A DNA stretch of 64,000 nucleotides from positions 3,177,001 through 3,241,000 of the forward strand of contig NZ_CP051677.1 in NCBI RefSeq assembly GCF_012849055.1, in the 5' to 3' direction. Shown one piece after another: positions 18,069-27,308 of the stretch. This DNA comes from Spirosoma rhododendri. GTDB lineage: Bacteria > Bacteroidota > Bacteroidia > Cytophagales > Spirosomataceae. Each line of letters opens with the position of its first letter. Within the stretch, counting starts at the first letter, position 1. A program made the position numbers and the translations under genes. Below the pieces are notes generated by a model that searched no databases, was not told where the DNA came from, and saw only the letters and a program-made list of their open reading frames with translations.

Positions 18069-18105
18069 AAAAGGGCGTCTGGGGATTATTCCAGACGCCC
18101 TTTTG
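18069..18105. terminator. Bidirectional rho-independent terminator
   Basis: AAGGGCGTCTGG (18071-18082) pairs with CCAGACGCCCTT (18091-18102) around an 8-nt loop, with A residues before and T residues after. It therefore works as an intrinsic terminator on both strands and separates the convergent GH10 and CE15-like genes. Confidence 0.92.
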
Positions 18106-18144
18106 CGGTTTGCTTCCCCCACGATGAGTACGGTTATGCGCTGG

Positions 18145-19695
18145 TCACTTAGGTATTCGGCTGTAGTTGAGTAGCTTACTGGCCCAGGGGATGAAGTATT
18201 GAAAATTTGGAGCGTCGGTATGTCCGCCATCGTGCTGTCGCCAGGCCAGTTGACCATCAAGTAAACCGGTTAGCACGGGGGGCATCTGGCTGGGGCTGTA
18301 CGCGCTGTTTACGCTCAGATCGCTGGCACCGAGTAGTTTAAATACGGGTCCGGCGGCTACGGTTGCCTTGTAACTCCCCAGCTGATCGAGCCATTTGGCG
18401 TCGCCTTTTTCGGGGATGCCGTAGCTCACAAACGTTGGTCTGGGGGCGCACAGAGCCAGCAGCTCGTGCGAATCGATGGGAAGGTCGCACCCCGTTTTTC
18501 GCCCGAACGACGATTCGGCTGCCGCGTATTTCAGGTAGTTGCCCGCCATCCAGTGATACTCTCCGCTGCCGGCCAAACTTTCGACGGCTTCGCCAAACAC
18601 CCGGCGCTGCAATGTAGTCCCGCCTTTCCCCGACGAGCCGATCAGGGCTACGGCAAACCGCTGATCGAAGGCCATCGTAACCAGCGCAGCTTTGCCGTAG
18701 CGGGAAACGCCCTCGATCCCCACCTGCTTCGCGTTGACCTGGGGTTCGGTTGCTAGATAATCGAGCGCGCGGGACGCCCCCCACGCCCAGGCCCGCAACG
18801 CTCCCCAGTCGTCGGGTTTGCGGGTTTGCCCTTTGTTCGTCAGGCCGATGATGCCCCGCGTCAGGCCCGCGCCGTTGTCCGCCTGAATGCTGCCCGCTTC
18901 CAGCAGACAATAGCCCCAGCCTGCCGCCAGCAGTTGCTCCGTAGGGGGTGAGTCGCCGGTTGGGGCGGGGGCAAAGACGTTGGGGCCGGGCAGTCGCGTG
19001 ATTGGCGCATAAGCCGGATACCGGTCGAAAATAGCTTTCATCTCCGGGTTTTGCCGGATCATCAGTTCCTTGAACGTCGCGTTGATCTTTTCCAGATCGG
19101 CGGGCGATGGCTGGGCCGGGGCCGGTAGGGCGGGCGGCAGGAAGCCGAACATCATCAGGACCGGCACCGGCCCTTTCACGTTCTGCGGCAGCACCAGCAC
19201 CATGTTGATATTGACGTCGATCAACGGATAATCGGTGTTGTCGACGTGGCCGATCAGTTGTTTGGCGACCACCGGAATACGGCCGACCTGCTCGTTGTCT
19301 GTCACCTTTACCCGCCACGTCACGGCAGGAATGGTTTTCGGCAACCGCCCGTACATTTCCTGCTCGAAGCTGTCGAGTAACTCCGGCCGACGTACCTGCC
19401 ACCACTGCTCCGGGGTAGTTACTTTTTTGCCGCCCTTCGTGGTCAGCGCGTCGGGCAGCTGCGGACACGGGTTTGCCGTTGCTTCGTCGTAGTTGGCATG
19501 ATTAGGGTCAGATTCGTTTCCACTCGGCCCAGGACGTAGTGTTTTGATGCCCAGTTGCTGCATCATGACCGCCTGATCCTGAACAGCCGTCATGGTCTTC
19601 AGGGATGGGTATTTACTGCTGTCGATGCTAGCCTGTTGCGCTATCACCCAACCGGGCAAACTGACCAACAGGGTTACGAATTGGTATGTACGCAT
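18145..19695 (-). CDS. CE15-like glucuronoyl esterase
   Basis: A 516-residue secreted protein, signal peptide ending at GWVIAQQ. The catalytic serine is in IEGVSRYGKAAL, the bacterial form of the CE15 G-x-S-R-x-G motif. The catalytic histidine is probably in HDGGHTDAPNFQYF at the C-terminus. The N-terminal segment WQVRRPELLDSFEQEMYG is also typical. CE15 enzymes split esters between lignin alcohols and 4-O-methylglucuronate on xylan. Its presence with GH67 and GH115 fits full handling of glucuronoxylan. It is separated from the upstream SGNH esterase gene by hairpin repeat R4. Confidence 0.88.
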   Translation of the reverse strand: MRTYQFVTLLVSLPGWVIAQQASIDSSKYPSLKTMTAVQDQAVMMQQLGIKTLRPGPSGNESDPNHANYDEATANPCPQLPDALTTKGGKKVTTPEQWWQVRRPELLDSFEQEMYGRLPKTIPAVTWRVKVTDNEQVGRIPVVAKQLIGHVDNTDYPLIDVNINMVLVLPQNVKGPVPVLMMFGFLPPALPAPAQPSPADLEKINATFKELMIRQNPEMKAIFDRYPAYAPITRLPGPNVFAPAPTGDSPPTEQLLAAGWGYCLLEAGSIQADNGAGLTRGIIGLTNKGQTRKPDDWGALRAWAWGASRALDYLATEPQVNAKQVGIEGVSRYGKAALVTMAFDQRFAVALIGSSGKGGTTLQRRVFGEAVESLAGSGEYHWMAGNYLKYAAAESSFGRKTGCDLPIDSHELLALCAPRPTFVSYGIPEKGDAKWLDQLGSYKATVAAGPVFKLLGASDLSVNSAYSPSQMPPVLTGLLDGQLAWRQHDGGHTDAPNFQYFIPWASKLLNYSRIPK

Positions 19696-19723
19696 GGGGT
19701 GAATGGTTTAGTATCAACGGGTT

Positions 19724-19863
19724 GCGAACCCCTAAATCCCTTAAGAGGTTGTTTGGGGAAGGAGTTTTTGTCATCCCTCCTGGCGTCGGGATGACAAAAA
19801 AGGTGATTCTAGGATCCTGAAATCGTTCCCCAAACAACCTCTGAAGGGGATTTAGGGGTTTGC
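19724..19863. repeat. Composite intergenic hairpin repeat, copy R4
   Basis: Outer arms (about 19724-19757 and 19829-19863) carry CCCTAAATCCC and AGAGGTTGTTTGGGGA in inverted form. Nested inside is a short hairpin (19764-19801) with TTTTTGTCATCCC and GGGATGACAAAAA around CTCCTGGCGTC. So two distinct inverted repeats are stacked. It lacks the GGATCTTCGG loop-proximal block present in the other copies. Confidence 0.93.
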
Positions 19864-19882
19864 GCACCTTCTGTTCAACTGC

Positions 19883-21808
19883 TTACTTGTCCGTGCGGAA
19901 CGGGGATGCGGGTAGGCCCTCTTTGTTGGTCAGATTGGCGTTGACCGGGTTATCGGCCCAGGCATAGCGGACATACTGCGGGTTCGGAACGTCATCGCTC
20001 GACACGACCACCGTGTTGCCCTCGATTCTGGCGTTGGCCCAGACGAATTTCTTGTCGGCACCGGCAATGGCGAAGTCGCCGGGCGCTTCCCCGTCTCGGG
20101 TTGTCAGGCCACCGCCAACGTTGGTAAAGCTGAGCGTGATTTTGTTGCCATCGATGTTGGCCGATTGATAGAGTGGTCCCGACGCAACGATGTTTTCGTG
20201 GTAAGCCGTTTTTAGCGCGGTCAGCGCCAGCCGTTCGCCGACGTCTTTTTTGTTGTCGGGGTGAATGTCGTTCCACTCGCCCAGATCGATGGCAACGACC
20301 ATCGCCGTGTTTGGTACCGACAGCGCACTAAGCTGAGATTCGCGGAGAACGGCCCACCCGCTTTCCGACGGCTGGTAGTTATAGTCCATAAAGCCGGGTA
20401 GCTGAACGTACAGGAAAGGGAGCGTACCCTGCTGCCATTTGCCCCGCCAGTCGGCGATCAGGGCGGGCAGTAGCTGGGCGTATTCGGCGGGTTTTCCGGC
20501 GTTGCTCTCGCCCTGATACCAGCAAAATCCTTTGATGGTGTACTTGATTTCGGGCGCTACCATCGCGTTGTACAGGGCCGTCGGCTGATTCTGCGCGCTG
20601 ATACCGCCAGCAAAACCGCCCCCGCCCATAGACGGAAACGCAACGCCAACTTTGTACTGCCACGTTCCTTTCAGGTCGACCGTATCGGCACCGGCGAAGA
20701 GACTGTACGGCTTGTCGGGGACGAAGCCGCCTTTGCCGCCGTTGTTGGTGACCCGCACCACGAGTACGTTTTTCCCGGCTTTCAGTACATTGGCGGGCAG
20801 CTTGTACCGGCGTTGGGGATACATATACGTCGTCCGACCCACCGATTTGCCGTTGACATACAGTTCATCGGCATCGACGATACGGCCCAGAAAAACCGTC
20901 GCGGGTTTGCCGACCATAGCCGCTGGTACGTCGATTTCGCGCCGATACCAGACAATGCCGTTGAGGTCTTTCACGCCCTGATCTTCCCAGTAGCCCGGCA
21001 CGTTGATCGGCCGCCAGCCTTTCGGCATGTAAGCCGGATCGTACCACTTCGTCGCGCCCGACGTGCCCAGATCGACGGGCGGAGCGGGCCGTGGCATGGC
21101 CAATTGTCGGCGCGTCAGGCCGTTGACGTAGCTGGTATCTTTATTTTGGGCCACCGTTGCTTCGAGTGCCGAAAAACTGGTCAACCCGCTTTCACTGATC
21201 CAGGCTTCGATAGGCGTTCCGCCGACGCTGGCGTTGATGATGCCCACTGGTATGTTGTACTGCTGGTGAATTTTCTTCGCGAAAAAATAAGCCACCGCCG
21301 AGAACGGCCGCACATCCGGCCCCACCGCCTTCTTCCACTGCCCGTTGGGTACGTCGGTTTGCGGGCCTTGCAGGCTGGTGAGCGTCGGTACCCAGAACTG
21401 CCGGATTTGCGGATAGTTGGCCGTCGCGATTTCGTTGGCGTAGGTGACGTCGTGGATATTCAGCTGGTGCACCATGTTGCTCTGCCCGCTGCAAAACCAG
21501 ACGTCGCCGATCAGGATGTCTTTGACGCTAAGCTGGGTGTTGCCTGCGATGTCCATCGTGAACGGCCCACCCGCTTTCATCGACGGTAGCTTAACCTGCC
21601 ATTTTCCGCTTGCGTCGGTGGTCGTCTTGTAGCTTTTTCCGCTAAAGCGTATTGCGATTTTTTCACCGGGAGAGGCCCATCCCCAGATGTTGAGGGGCGT
21701 ATCGCGCTGCAACACCATGCCGTCGCTAATCAAACTCGGTAAACGTAATTGAGCCTGTGTTGTCAGATTAACGAGTACGAGCAGACAAATCCAGATGAAC
21801 GATTTCAT
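19883..21808 (-). CDS. Sialate O-acetylesterase-like SGNH esterase with inserted jelly-roll domain
   Basis: A 641-residue secreted protein, signal peptide ending at TTQAQ. After an N-terminal beta domain (LPSLISDGMVLQRDTPL), the first SGNH block is VWFCSGQSNMVHQL. The SGNH domain is interrupted by a beta-sandwich like those of GH2/beta-galactosidases (NGIVWYRREIDVPAAMVG, ADELYVNGKSVG). It then resumes with GFCWYQGESNAG and the Asp-His region DIHPDNKKDVGERLA. This architecture is typical of long sialate O-acetylesterase family members in plant polysaccharide loci, where they deacetylate xylan or xylo-oligomers. It stands alone between hairpin repeats R4 and R5. Confidence 0.87.
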   Translation of the reverse strand: MKSFIWICLLVLVNLTTQAQLRLPSLISDGMVLQRDTPLNIWGWASPGEKIAIRFSGKSYKTTTDASGKWQVKLPSMKAGGPFTMDIAGNTQLSVKDILIGDVWFCSGQSNMVHQLNIHDVTYANEIATANYPQIRQFWVPTLTSLQGPQTDVPNGQWKKAVGPDVRPFSAVAYFFAKKIHQQYNIPVGIINASVGGTPIEAWISESGLTSFSALEATVAQNKDTSYVNGLTRRQLAMPRPAPPVDLGTSGATKWYDPAYMPKGWRPINVPGYWEDQGVKDLNGIVWYRREIDVPAAMVGKPATVFLGRIVDADELYVNGKSVGRTTYMYPQRRYKLPANVLKAGKNVLVVRVTNNGGKGGFVPDKPYSLFAGADTVDLKGTWQYKVGVAFPSMGGGGFAGGISAQNQPTALYNAMVAPEIKYTIKGFCWYQGESNAGKPAEYAQLLPALIADWRGKWQQGTLPFLYVQLPGFMDYNYQPSESGWAVLRESQLSALSVPNTAMVVAIDLGEWNDIHPDNKKDVGERLALTALKTAYHENIVASGPLYQSANIDGNKITLSFTNVGGGLTTRDGEAPGDFAIAGADKKFVWANARIEGNTVVVSSDDVPNPQYVRYAWADNPVNANLTNKEGLPASPFRTDK

Positions 21809-21837
21809 TGGGGGAAAAGACGGGTTGTAGGGGGAGT

Positions 21838-21961
21838 TTTTTTGTCATGGCTCCGGCCACCCGGCCCGACGCCAGGAGGGATCTTCGGAAACAGGCAGTT
21901 TTAACTCGCTCCGAAGATCCCTCCTGGCGTCGGGCCGGGTGGCCGGAGCCATGACAAAAAA
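21838..21961. repeat. Perfect intergenic hairpin repeat, copy R5
   Basis: Two perfectly complementary 52-nt arms (21838-21889 and 21910-21961) flank a 20-nt loop. The arms hold the T-run, GTCATGGCTCCGGCCACC, CGGCCCGACGCCAGGAGG and GATCTTCGGA. It is the cleanest member of the family. Located between the GH10 start codon side and the SGNH esterase, 29 nt upstream of the latter's start. Confidence 0.96.
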
Positions 21962-21979
21962 TGATTGAAACAAAAAACG

Positions 21980-23038
21980 CTAGAAGCGGACTACGCTTTC
22001 GTAGGCTTTTTTGGGTTTGCCGGCCTGGTCGAAGAGGAGCGGGTAGTCTTTGCGGCCAGGTACCGGGAAATTGTCGAGCCACGAATAGCGGTCGGTGAGG
22101 TTCCAGAACGTGACGCCGGTAATCGTGTTGCGATGCTTGCGGAACACCTCGAACAGCATCTTATACTGTGCTGCCTGCTGGTCGTTCATGGCCGGGGTAA
22201 ACTCGCTTTTGTCGGTCGGCCGACGTTCCCGGCGTTCGTGTTCTTTGGGGTACACCGACACGTCGACCTCGGTAAATTGCACTTTCAGACCCAGGCTGGC
22301 AAACTTCGTAATCGACTCCTCCAACTCCGAACGGGTGGGTTCGTAAATCGACCAGTGCGCCTGTAATCCCACGCCGTCAATAGGTACGCCCTTCGCTTTC
22401 AGCTTCTTCAGCAGCTGAAAAATGCGATCCCGCTTGGATGGCGTTTCCGTGTTGTAGTCGTTGTAGAACAGCTGCGCGTTCGGGTCGGCTTCGTGCGCGT
22501 ACTGAAACATTTTCTCGATGTAATCTTCGCCGATGATTTCCAGAAACCGCGTCTTCCGATATATGGCTGTGCTGGTGTCGGGCACGGCTTCGTTGACCAC
22601 GTCCCAGGCGTATACCGTGCCTTTGTAGCGGGTCATGACGTCGGTGATGTGCCGTTTCATCCGGGCCAGCAGCACATCGCGGCTCACGGTTTTGCCGGTC
22701 GAATCCACGAAAAGCCAGGCTGGTGTCTGGTTGTGCCAGCAGAGTGTGTGGCCCCGCAATTTGATGTTGTTCTGCCTGGCAAAGTCGGCAATGGCGTCGG
22801 CGTCTTTCCAGTTGTAGCGATTCTCTTCGGGATGAATTGGCCCTATCTTCATCGCGTTCTCGGGCGTCATACTGTTGAACTGCGCCTTGATTAGCTCGGC
22901 GTCGGGGCCGGGTTGCACCATGCGCGGGTTCACGGCAACGCCAATCGGGAAGTAGTCTTTATAATAATCCTTCAACCCTTTCTCGGGGGCCGTCATCGCC
23001 GACAGCAGTGGTAACAGGAGTAACGAACGAAAGCGCAT
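21980..23038 (-). CDS. GH10 endo-beta-1,4-xylanase, second copy
   Basis: A 352-residue GH10 protein. It has GHTLCWHNQTPAWLF, the acid/base glutamate in WDVVNEAVPD, the nucleophile in QFTEVDVSVYP, and TFWNLTDRYSWLDNFP near the end. The leader MRFRSLLLLPLLSAMTAP is short and hydrophobic and probably a signal peptide, though its cleavage site is not clear. It is clearly diverged from the first GH10 (16957-18051), so they likely differ in subsite preference or location. Flanked by repeats R5 and R6. Confidence 0.94.
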   Translation of the reverse strand: MRFRSLLLLPLLSAMTAPEKGLKDYYKDYFPIGVAVNPRMVQPGPDAELIKAQFNSMTPENAMKIGPIHPEENRYNWKDADAIADFARQNNIKLRGHTLCWHNQTPAWLFVDSTGKTVSRDVLLARMKRHITDVMTRYKGTVYAWDVVNEAVPDTSTAIYRKTRFLEIIGEDYIEKMFQYAHEADPNAQLFYNDYNTETPSKRDRIFQLLKKLKAKGVPIDGVGLQAHWSIYEPTRSELEESITKFASLGLKVQFTEVDVSVYPKEHERRERRPTDKSEFTPAMNDQQAAQYKMLFEVFRKHRNTITGVTFWNLTDRYSWLDNFPVPGRKDYPLLFDQAGKPKKAYESVVRF

Positions 23039-23109
23039 GGTTGAGTAGGAAAAGTGCCAAGCGTATCTGCGCTGGGTAAGGTTGAGGGGATTGGCCTAAT
23101 ACGAATTAT

Positions 23110-23220
23110 TTTTTTGTCATGGCTCCGGCCACCCGGCCCGACGTCAGGAGGGATCTTCGGTAATAGGCGGTTTGATTCGTCAATACCAAAGATCCCTCCT
23201 GGCGTCGGGATGACAAAAAA
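23110..23220. repeat. Intergenic hairpin repeat, copy R6
   Basis: The left arm is the R5-like long form (GTCATGGCTCCGGCCACC followed by CGGCCCGACGTCAGGAGG). The right arm is the short form (CCTCCTGGCGTCGGGATGAC) without the GC block, leaving a one-sided bulge. Lies 16 nt after the GH43 stop (reading the - strand). Confidence 0.92.
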
Positions 23221-23236
23221 CGGTCAAAGCAGATGC

Positions 23237-24289
23237 TTACTTGTACGCGTCGATTGTTTTGATCGTGCCGTCGGGGTTGTAGGTCATTTCGGTGACTTTC
23301 ACATTCCGCAGGTGCGTCTTGCCCGACAGTTGGATGTCGTGGTAAAACAGGTACCACTTGCCGTCTTTTTCGATGATCGAATGGTGGTTCGTCCAGCCAA
23401 GCACCGGCTTCAGCAGTACACCTTTGTAGGTGAAAGGACCGTACGGACTGTCGCCCATCGCGTAGCACAGGTTGTGCGTGTCGCCGGTCGAGTACGAGAA
23501 GTAGTACTTGCCTTTGTATTTATGCAGCCAGGCGGCTTCGAAAAAGCGTTTGTCGTTGTCTTTTTCGAGGAATGGCTTGCCGTTTTCGTCCAGCAGTTGA
23601 ACCGCCTTAACGGGTTCGGCCAGCTCTTTCATGTCAGCAGCCAGCCGGGCTACGCGGGGCAGGTACGCGACTTCTTCAGGCTTTTTCAGCGCCCCTTTCG
23701 CGTCGTACTGATTGTTGTCCCACCGCTGTAATTGACCGCCCCAGATGCCGCCGAAATACAGATACGACTTGCCATCGGTATCCTGAAAAACGCAGGGATC
23801 GATGCTGTATGTACCTTTCATCGGCTGCGGCTCGGCCTTGAACGGACCCACCGGGCTTTTGCTCGTTGCGACGCCAAGGTGGAACACGTCCTGCTTGTCT
23901 TTGACGGGGAAATAGAGGTAATACGTGCCGTTTTTGTAGGCCGCATCCGGTGCCCAAAGCTGCCGCCCTGCCCAGGGGATGTCTTTGATGTCGAGTGCTA
24001 CGCCATTGTCTTTCACGGGGCCACCGATCTTATCCATCGACAGGATGTGATAATCGCGCATGGCGAAGTGCCCGCCGTCGTCATCTTCCTTGACGTCTTT
24101 GGCGTCGATGTCGTGCGAGGGGTAGATGTAAATTTTGCCGTTGAAAACGTGGGCCGATGGGTCAGCGGTGTAGATGTGCGATACCAGCGGCTGCGAAATG
24201 GGGGTTTTGCCGGTTTCGGTCTGGGCAAACGTCGATAGCGACAGGCAACTCAGTGCGGCTAGCGCCAATGAAATGCGAATACGTTTCAT
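23237..24289 (-). CDS. GH43 family beta-xylosidase / alpha-L-arabinofuranosidase
   Basis: A 350-residue secreted protein, signal peptide ending at STFAQT. The five-bladed propeller family motifs are visible: the base aspartate in YTADPSAHVFNGKIYIYPS, the pKa-modulating aspartate in SIDPCVFQDTDGKSYLYFGG, and the acid glutamate in FFEAAWLHKYKGKYYFSY. A short protein with only the propeller is usual for several GH43 subfamilies. Xylosidase or arabinofuranosidase activity cannot be told apart by eye. It is the last gene of the - strand group GH67-SDR-GH43, with 62 nt to the SDR gene. Confidence 0.88.
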   Translation of the reverse strand: MKRIRISLALAALSCLSLSTFAQTETGKTPISQPLVSHIYTADPSAHVFNGKIYIYPSHDIDAKDVKEDDDGGHFAMRDYHILSMDKIGGPVKDNGVALDIKDIPWAGRQLWAPDAAYKNGTYYLYFPVKDKQDVFHLGVATSKSPVGPFKAEPQPMKGTYSIDPCVFQDTDGKSYLYFGGIWGGQLQRWDNNQYDAKGALKKPEEVAYLPRVARLAADMKELAEPVKAVQLLDENGKPFLEKDNDKRFFEAAWLHKYKGKYYFSYSTGDTHNLCYAMGDSPYGPFTYKGVLLKPVLGWTNHHSIIEKDGKWYLFYHDIQLSGKTHLRNVKVTEMTYNPDGTIKTIDAYK

Positions 24290-24351
24290 GCGTGGGTTTT
24301 AACTGTAAATAAGTTTCTTACTAATACTTTTCGTAAAAGTGACAAAAGATA

Positions 24352-25155
24352 CTAAAAACCAATCGAGTTACCACCGTCGACGGGGAGCGACGCACCGGTG
24401 ATATAGCGGGCGGCTTCCGACGCCAGGAAAACGGCCGCCCAGCCAATATCCGACGGCTGGCCAAACGTACCCATCGGCGTCCGGCGCATGGCGCGGGCGA
24501 AGCGGTCGGGGTCGCCACCCATCGCCGTTTTGCTCATGGCCGTTTCGATGAAACCCGGCGCAATGGCATTCACCCGCACGCCTTTGCCCGACCATTCCGA
24601 CGCCAGAATTTTGACCATTCCTTCCACCGCCGACTTCGACGCGCCGTATGCCGCGACCCGGTCGATACCGTAGTAAGCCGCCATCGACGAAATCATAATC
24701 ACGACACCGCTGTTTCGCTCGACCATGCGGGTAGCACAGGCGCGTGTCAGCGAAAAAACGGCGTTTAGATTGGTGTGTACCACCCGGTCGAATTCGTCGT
24801 CGGTGACGTCCAGCGCGGGCTTTTTCATGTTGATGCCCGCGTTGTTGACCAGAATATCAATGGGGCCGTGCTGACGTTCGATGGTGTCGACCAGTTGGTC
24901 CAGTTCAGCGCGCACCGTTACGTCATTGACCATGTAATTCGCTTTGGGCCCCAGCGTCTCGACCGCGTCGATCAGGGGTTGTTCCCGGCGACCCGTCACG
25001 ATGACGTCGGCTCCGGCAAGGGTCATGCACCGGGCAATGTCGAAGCCGATGCCGCTGCCCCCGCCGGTAATGAGCGCGCGCTTGCCTTCCAGCGAAAAAA
25101 CGGCTGGCGCGGATGTGAGCAGTGCCGTGTCGGCTGCTTGTTCGTTGGTAGTCAT
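24352..25155 (-). CDS. SDR family oxidoreductase (gluconate 5-dehydrogenase-like)
   Basis: A 267-residue cytoplasmic protein without a signal peptide. It has the cofactor motif LITGGGSGIGFDIA, the NNAGINM motif, the catalytic serine in MISSMAAYYG and the Y-x-x-x-K in YGASKSAVEG. The C-terminus (ARYITGASLPVDGG) is classic SDR. The start codon directly abuts the GH67 stop, so the two are co-transcribed. This suggests oxidation or reduction of a uronate or aldonate released from glucuronoxylan, for example a hexuronate-derived keto acid. The exact substrate is inferred from context only. Confidence 0.85.
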   Translation of the reverse strand: MTTNEQAADTALLTSAPAVFSLEGKRALITGGGSGIGFDIARCMTLAGADVIVTGRREQPLIDAVETLGPKANYMVNDVTVRAELDQLVDTIERQHGPIDILVNNAGINMKKPALDVTDDEFDRVVHTNLNAVFSLTRACATRMVERNSGVVIMISSMAAYYGIDRVAAYGASKSAVEGMVKILASEWSGKGVRVNAIAPGFIETAMSKTAMGGDPDRFARAMRRTPMGTFGQPSDIGWAAVFLASEAARYITGASLPVDGGNSIGF

Positions 25156-27261
25156 CTAGCGTAGTAAGTAAATATCAACAGATTTTTTTACGTCGTCCAG
25201 CGTCTGTTCGGGCTGTTTGAACGGCTTGGGAACGGGCTTTTTCGCAAACTCCTGGAGGTACAGCACCCAGGCATCGCGCCACCAGATCGCTTCCCTATGC
25301 TGCGTCGCCAGCCGGCCCGCTACGTCGGTGTACAGCACCGGGTCGAGGGCGGGTTTTGCCAGTGTCCATTCCTGCTGGAGCCAGCGCACTGAGTCGGCAC
25401 TGGTGTAGAAGCGGGTGCAGAGTTCATCCCAGAGCGTGCGGCCCGTTGAGAGTTGTTTGGTCCAGGGAACATGGTGAAACCACAGCAGGTAGGGCAGGGG
25501 ACAGTTGTCGACGTTTTCCCACTGCCGACGCACCTCCGGGCGATACTGCGCCAGCGCATTGCTGCCCGTCGCTGTCCGGTCGAAACCCAGCCCGACGGAA
25601 TCGGCCCGGTGGTAGTAAACGGCTGTCCAGTCGGGGCGGGGGCTCTTGTTCTGCCAGGGTTCGGGGGCGAAGTGAACCCCCGTCCAGGGGCGCGACAGGC
25701 CGATGGGGGCGTTGTAATCGACGTAGATATCCCGCGACCGGAGCAGCATGGCCCTAACGTGCGAAACGGCCTGTGGCTGTCGGGTAAGCGTCATGTTGAC
25801 CCATTCGTCGGCAATGGCGGCTGAGGTCAGCGTATGATCCCAGGCGATCCGGCCGAACGCGTACCAGTTGGCCTGCGCCAGTGGGTTACCGGTCCAGTTG
25901 CGGTCGGAACCCGTGTTGGCTACCCCCGCCATGAGCGTCTGCGAATAACCGTGCAGGCTCCCATCGATAACCCGCGCCACCGTCGATCCTTTGCCAGCCG
26001 CGTAGGTATCCGACTCCAGGCACTCCTTGAACACGGGCGCTTCGTAGACGAGGTGCGTAGCAAAGCCGAGGTACTCCTGCGTCAGCTGAAACTCGATGCC
26101 CAGCGGGGTTTTGGGCATGGCCCCGAACAGGGGCGAAAAGGGTTCGCGGGGCTGAAAATCAATCGGCCCGTTCTTGACCTGCACGATCACTTTCGGGTCG
26201 AATTGCCCATCGAACGGCGTAAACTCTTCGTAGGCGGCTTTGAACCGGTCGCCCGTTGGGTCGGCTTTGTAAACGAATGCCCGCCAGATCACCACGCCCG
26301 GAAACGGCTTCATGGCAGCCGCCAGCATGTTGGCCCCGTCGACGTGCGTACGGCCGTAGTCCTGCGGGCCGGGTTCACCCTCCGAATTGGCTTTCACCAG
26401 AAAACCGCCGAAGTCCGGGATGTAGCGGTGAATTTCGGCGGTTTTGTCGGTCCACCATTTCCTTACCTCCGGGTCGAGGGGATCGGATGTTTTAAGGCCA
26501 CCCAGCGTTTTGGGAGCCGCGAAATACACCGACAGATACACCTTGATGCCGTAGGGTCGCATAACGCCGGCCAGGGCGGCTACCTTTTGCAGGTACTCGC
26601 CCGTCAGCATCCGCGCACTGGCGTTGACGTTGTTGACAACGGTGCCGTTGATGCCCAGCGACGCATTGGCGCGGGCGTAGTCTTTGTAGCGGGGGTCGAT
26701 GGTTTCGGGCAATTCCGACCATTTCCAGAGCGACCCGCCCGCGTAACCCCGCTCGATGGTGCCGTTGGGATTATCCCAGTGATTCAGCATCCGCAGCTTT
26801 ACTTTTGGACTGCTCACCAGATTGATCGCGTCGACGGATTGGCCGGTCTGCAACTGGCGGAGCAGCGCAAACGTACCGTACAGCACGCCCACGTCGGTTT
26901 TGCCCATTACCAGAATATTCCCCTGCCGCTTCACGATCCGGTAGCCTTCCTCGTTTAGTTCGTTGGCATCGGCACCGGAAACACCCACCGTCAGCACGAT
27001 GCCGCCCTGCCGGGTTCCGGCGCTGGGAAGGGTAGGCACAGTTGTACCCAGCAAGCCCTGTAAACCCAACTGTAACTCATTGGTCGCCGATTTCAGGACG
27101 GGTGATGAGCCGCTGACCGCGATAAACTGAGCCGACCGGGCGTATCCCGACCGGACGGTAGCATCAGTAAGTCGGTCGTATTTGAGCCAGAGCCGGTACC
27201 CATCGTCTGCAAACGTAAGGTGAGTCAGGAGCAGCAGGCCAATCAGCAATAGTCGGTTCAT
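25156..27261 (-). CDS. GH67 alpha-glucuronidase
   Basis: A 701-residue protein with signal peptide ending at HLTFADD, the normal length for GH67. The family block KANSEGEPGPQDYGRTHVDG lies in the barrel domain, and NHWDNPNGTIERGYAGGS carries the typical GH67 early barrel motif. GH67 removes 4-O-methylglucuronate from the non-reducing end of short xylo-oligosaccharides. Together with GH115 and the CE15-like enzyme it forms a glucuronate-removal set. The gene overlaps no other but has zero spacing to the SDR gene. Confidence 0.94.
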   Translation of the reverse strand: MNRLLLIGLLLLTHLTFADDGYRLWLKYDRLTDATVRSGYARSAQFIAVSGSSPVLKSATNELQLGLQGLLGTTVPTLPSAGTRQGGIVLTVGVSGADANELNEEGYRIVKRQGNILVMGKTDVGVLYGTFALLRQLQTGQSVDAINLVSSPKVKLRMLNHWDNPNGTIERGYAGGSLWKWSELPETIDPRYKDYARANASLGINGTVVNNVNASARMLTGEYLQKVAALAGVMRPYGIKVYLSVYFAAPKTLGGLKTSDPLDPEVRKWWTDKTAEIHRYIPDFGGFLVKANSEGEPGPQDYGRTHVDGANMLAAAMKPFPGVVIWRAFVYKADPTGDRFKAAYEEFTPFDGQFDPKVIVQVKNGPIDFQPREPFSPLFGAMPKTPLGIEFQLTQEYLGFATHLVYEAPVFKECLESDTYAAGKGSTVARVIDGSLHGYSQTLMAGVANTGSDRNWTGNPLAQANWYAFGRIAWDHTLTSAAIADEWVNMTLTRQPQAVSHVRAMLLRSRDIYVDYNAPIGLSRPWTGVHFAPEPWQNKSPRPDWTAVYYHRADSVGLGFDRTATGSNALAQYRPEVRRQWENVDNCPLPYLLWFHHVPWTKQLSTGRTLWDELCTRFYTSADSVRWLQQEWTLAKPALDPVLYTDVAGRLATQHREAIWWRDAWVLYLQEFAKKPVPKPFKQPEQTLDDVKKSVDIYLLR

Positions 27262-27308
27262 GAATGGGTATTAGTAGCGGTTATGGTTGGTTTTACTTTT
27301 TCATTTTC

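Noticed and set aside
25834..26958. 374-codon + strand frame inside GH67
   Set aside because: No domain or leader is seen, and it lies wholly within a well supported GH67 gene.
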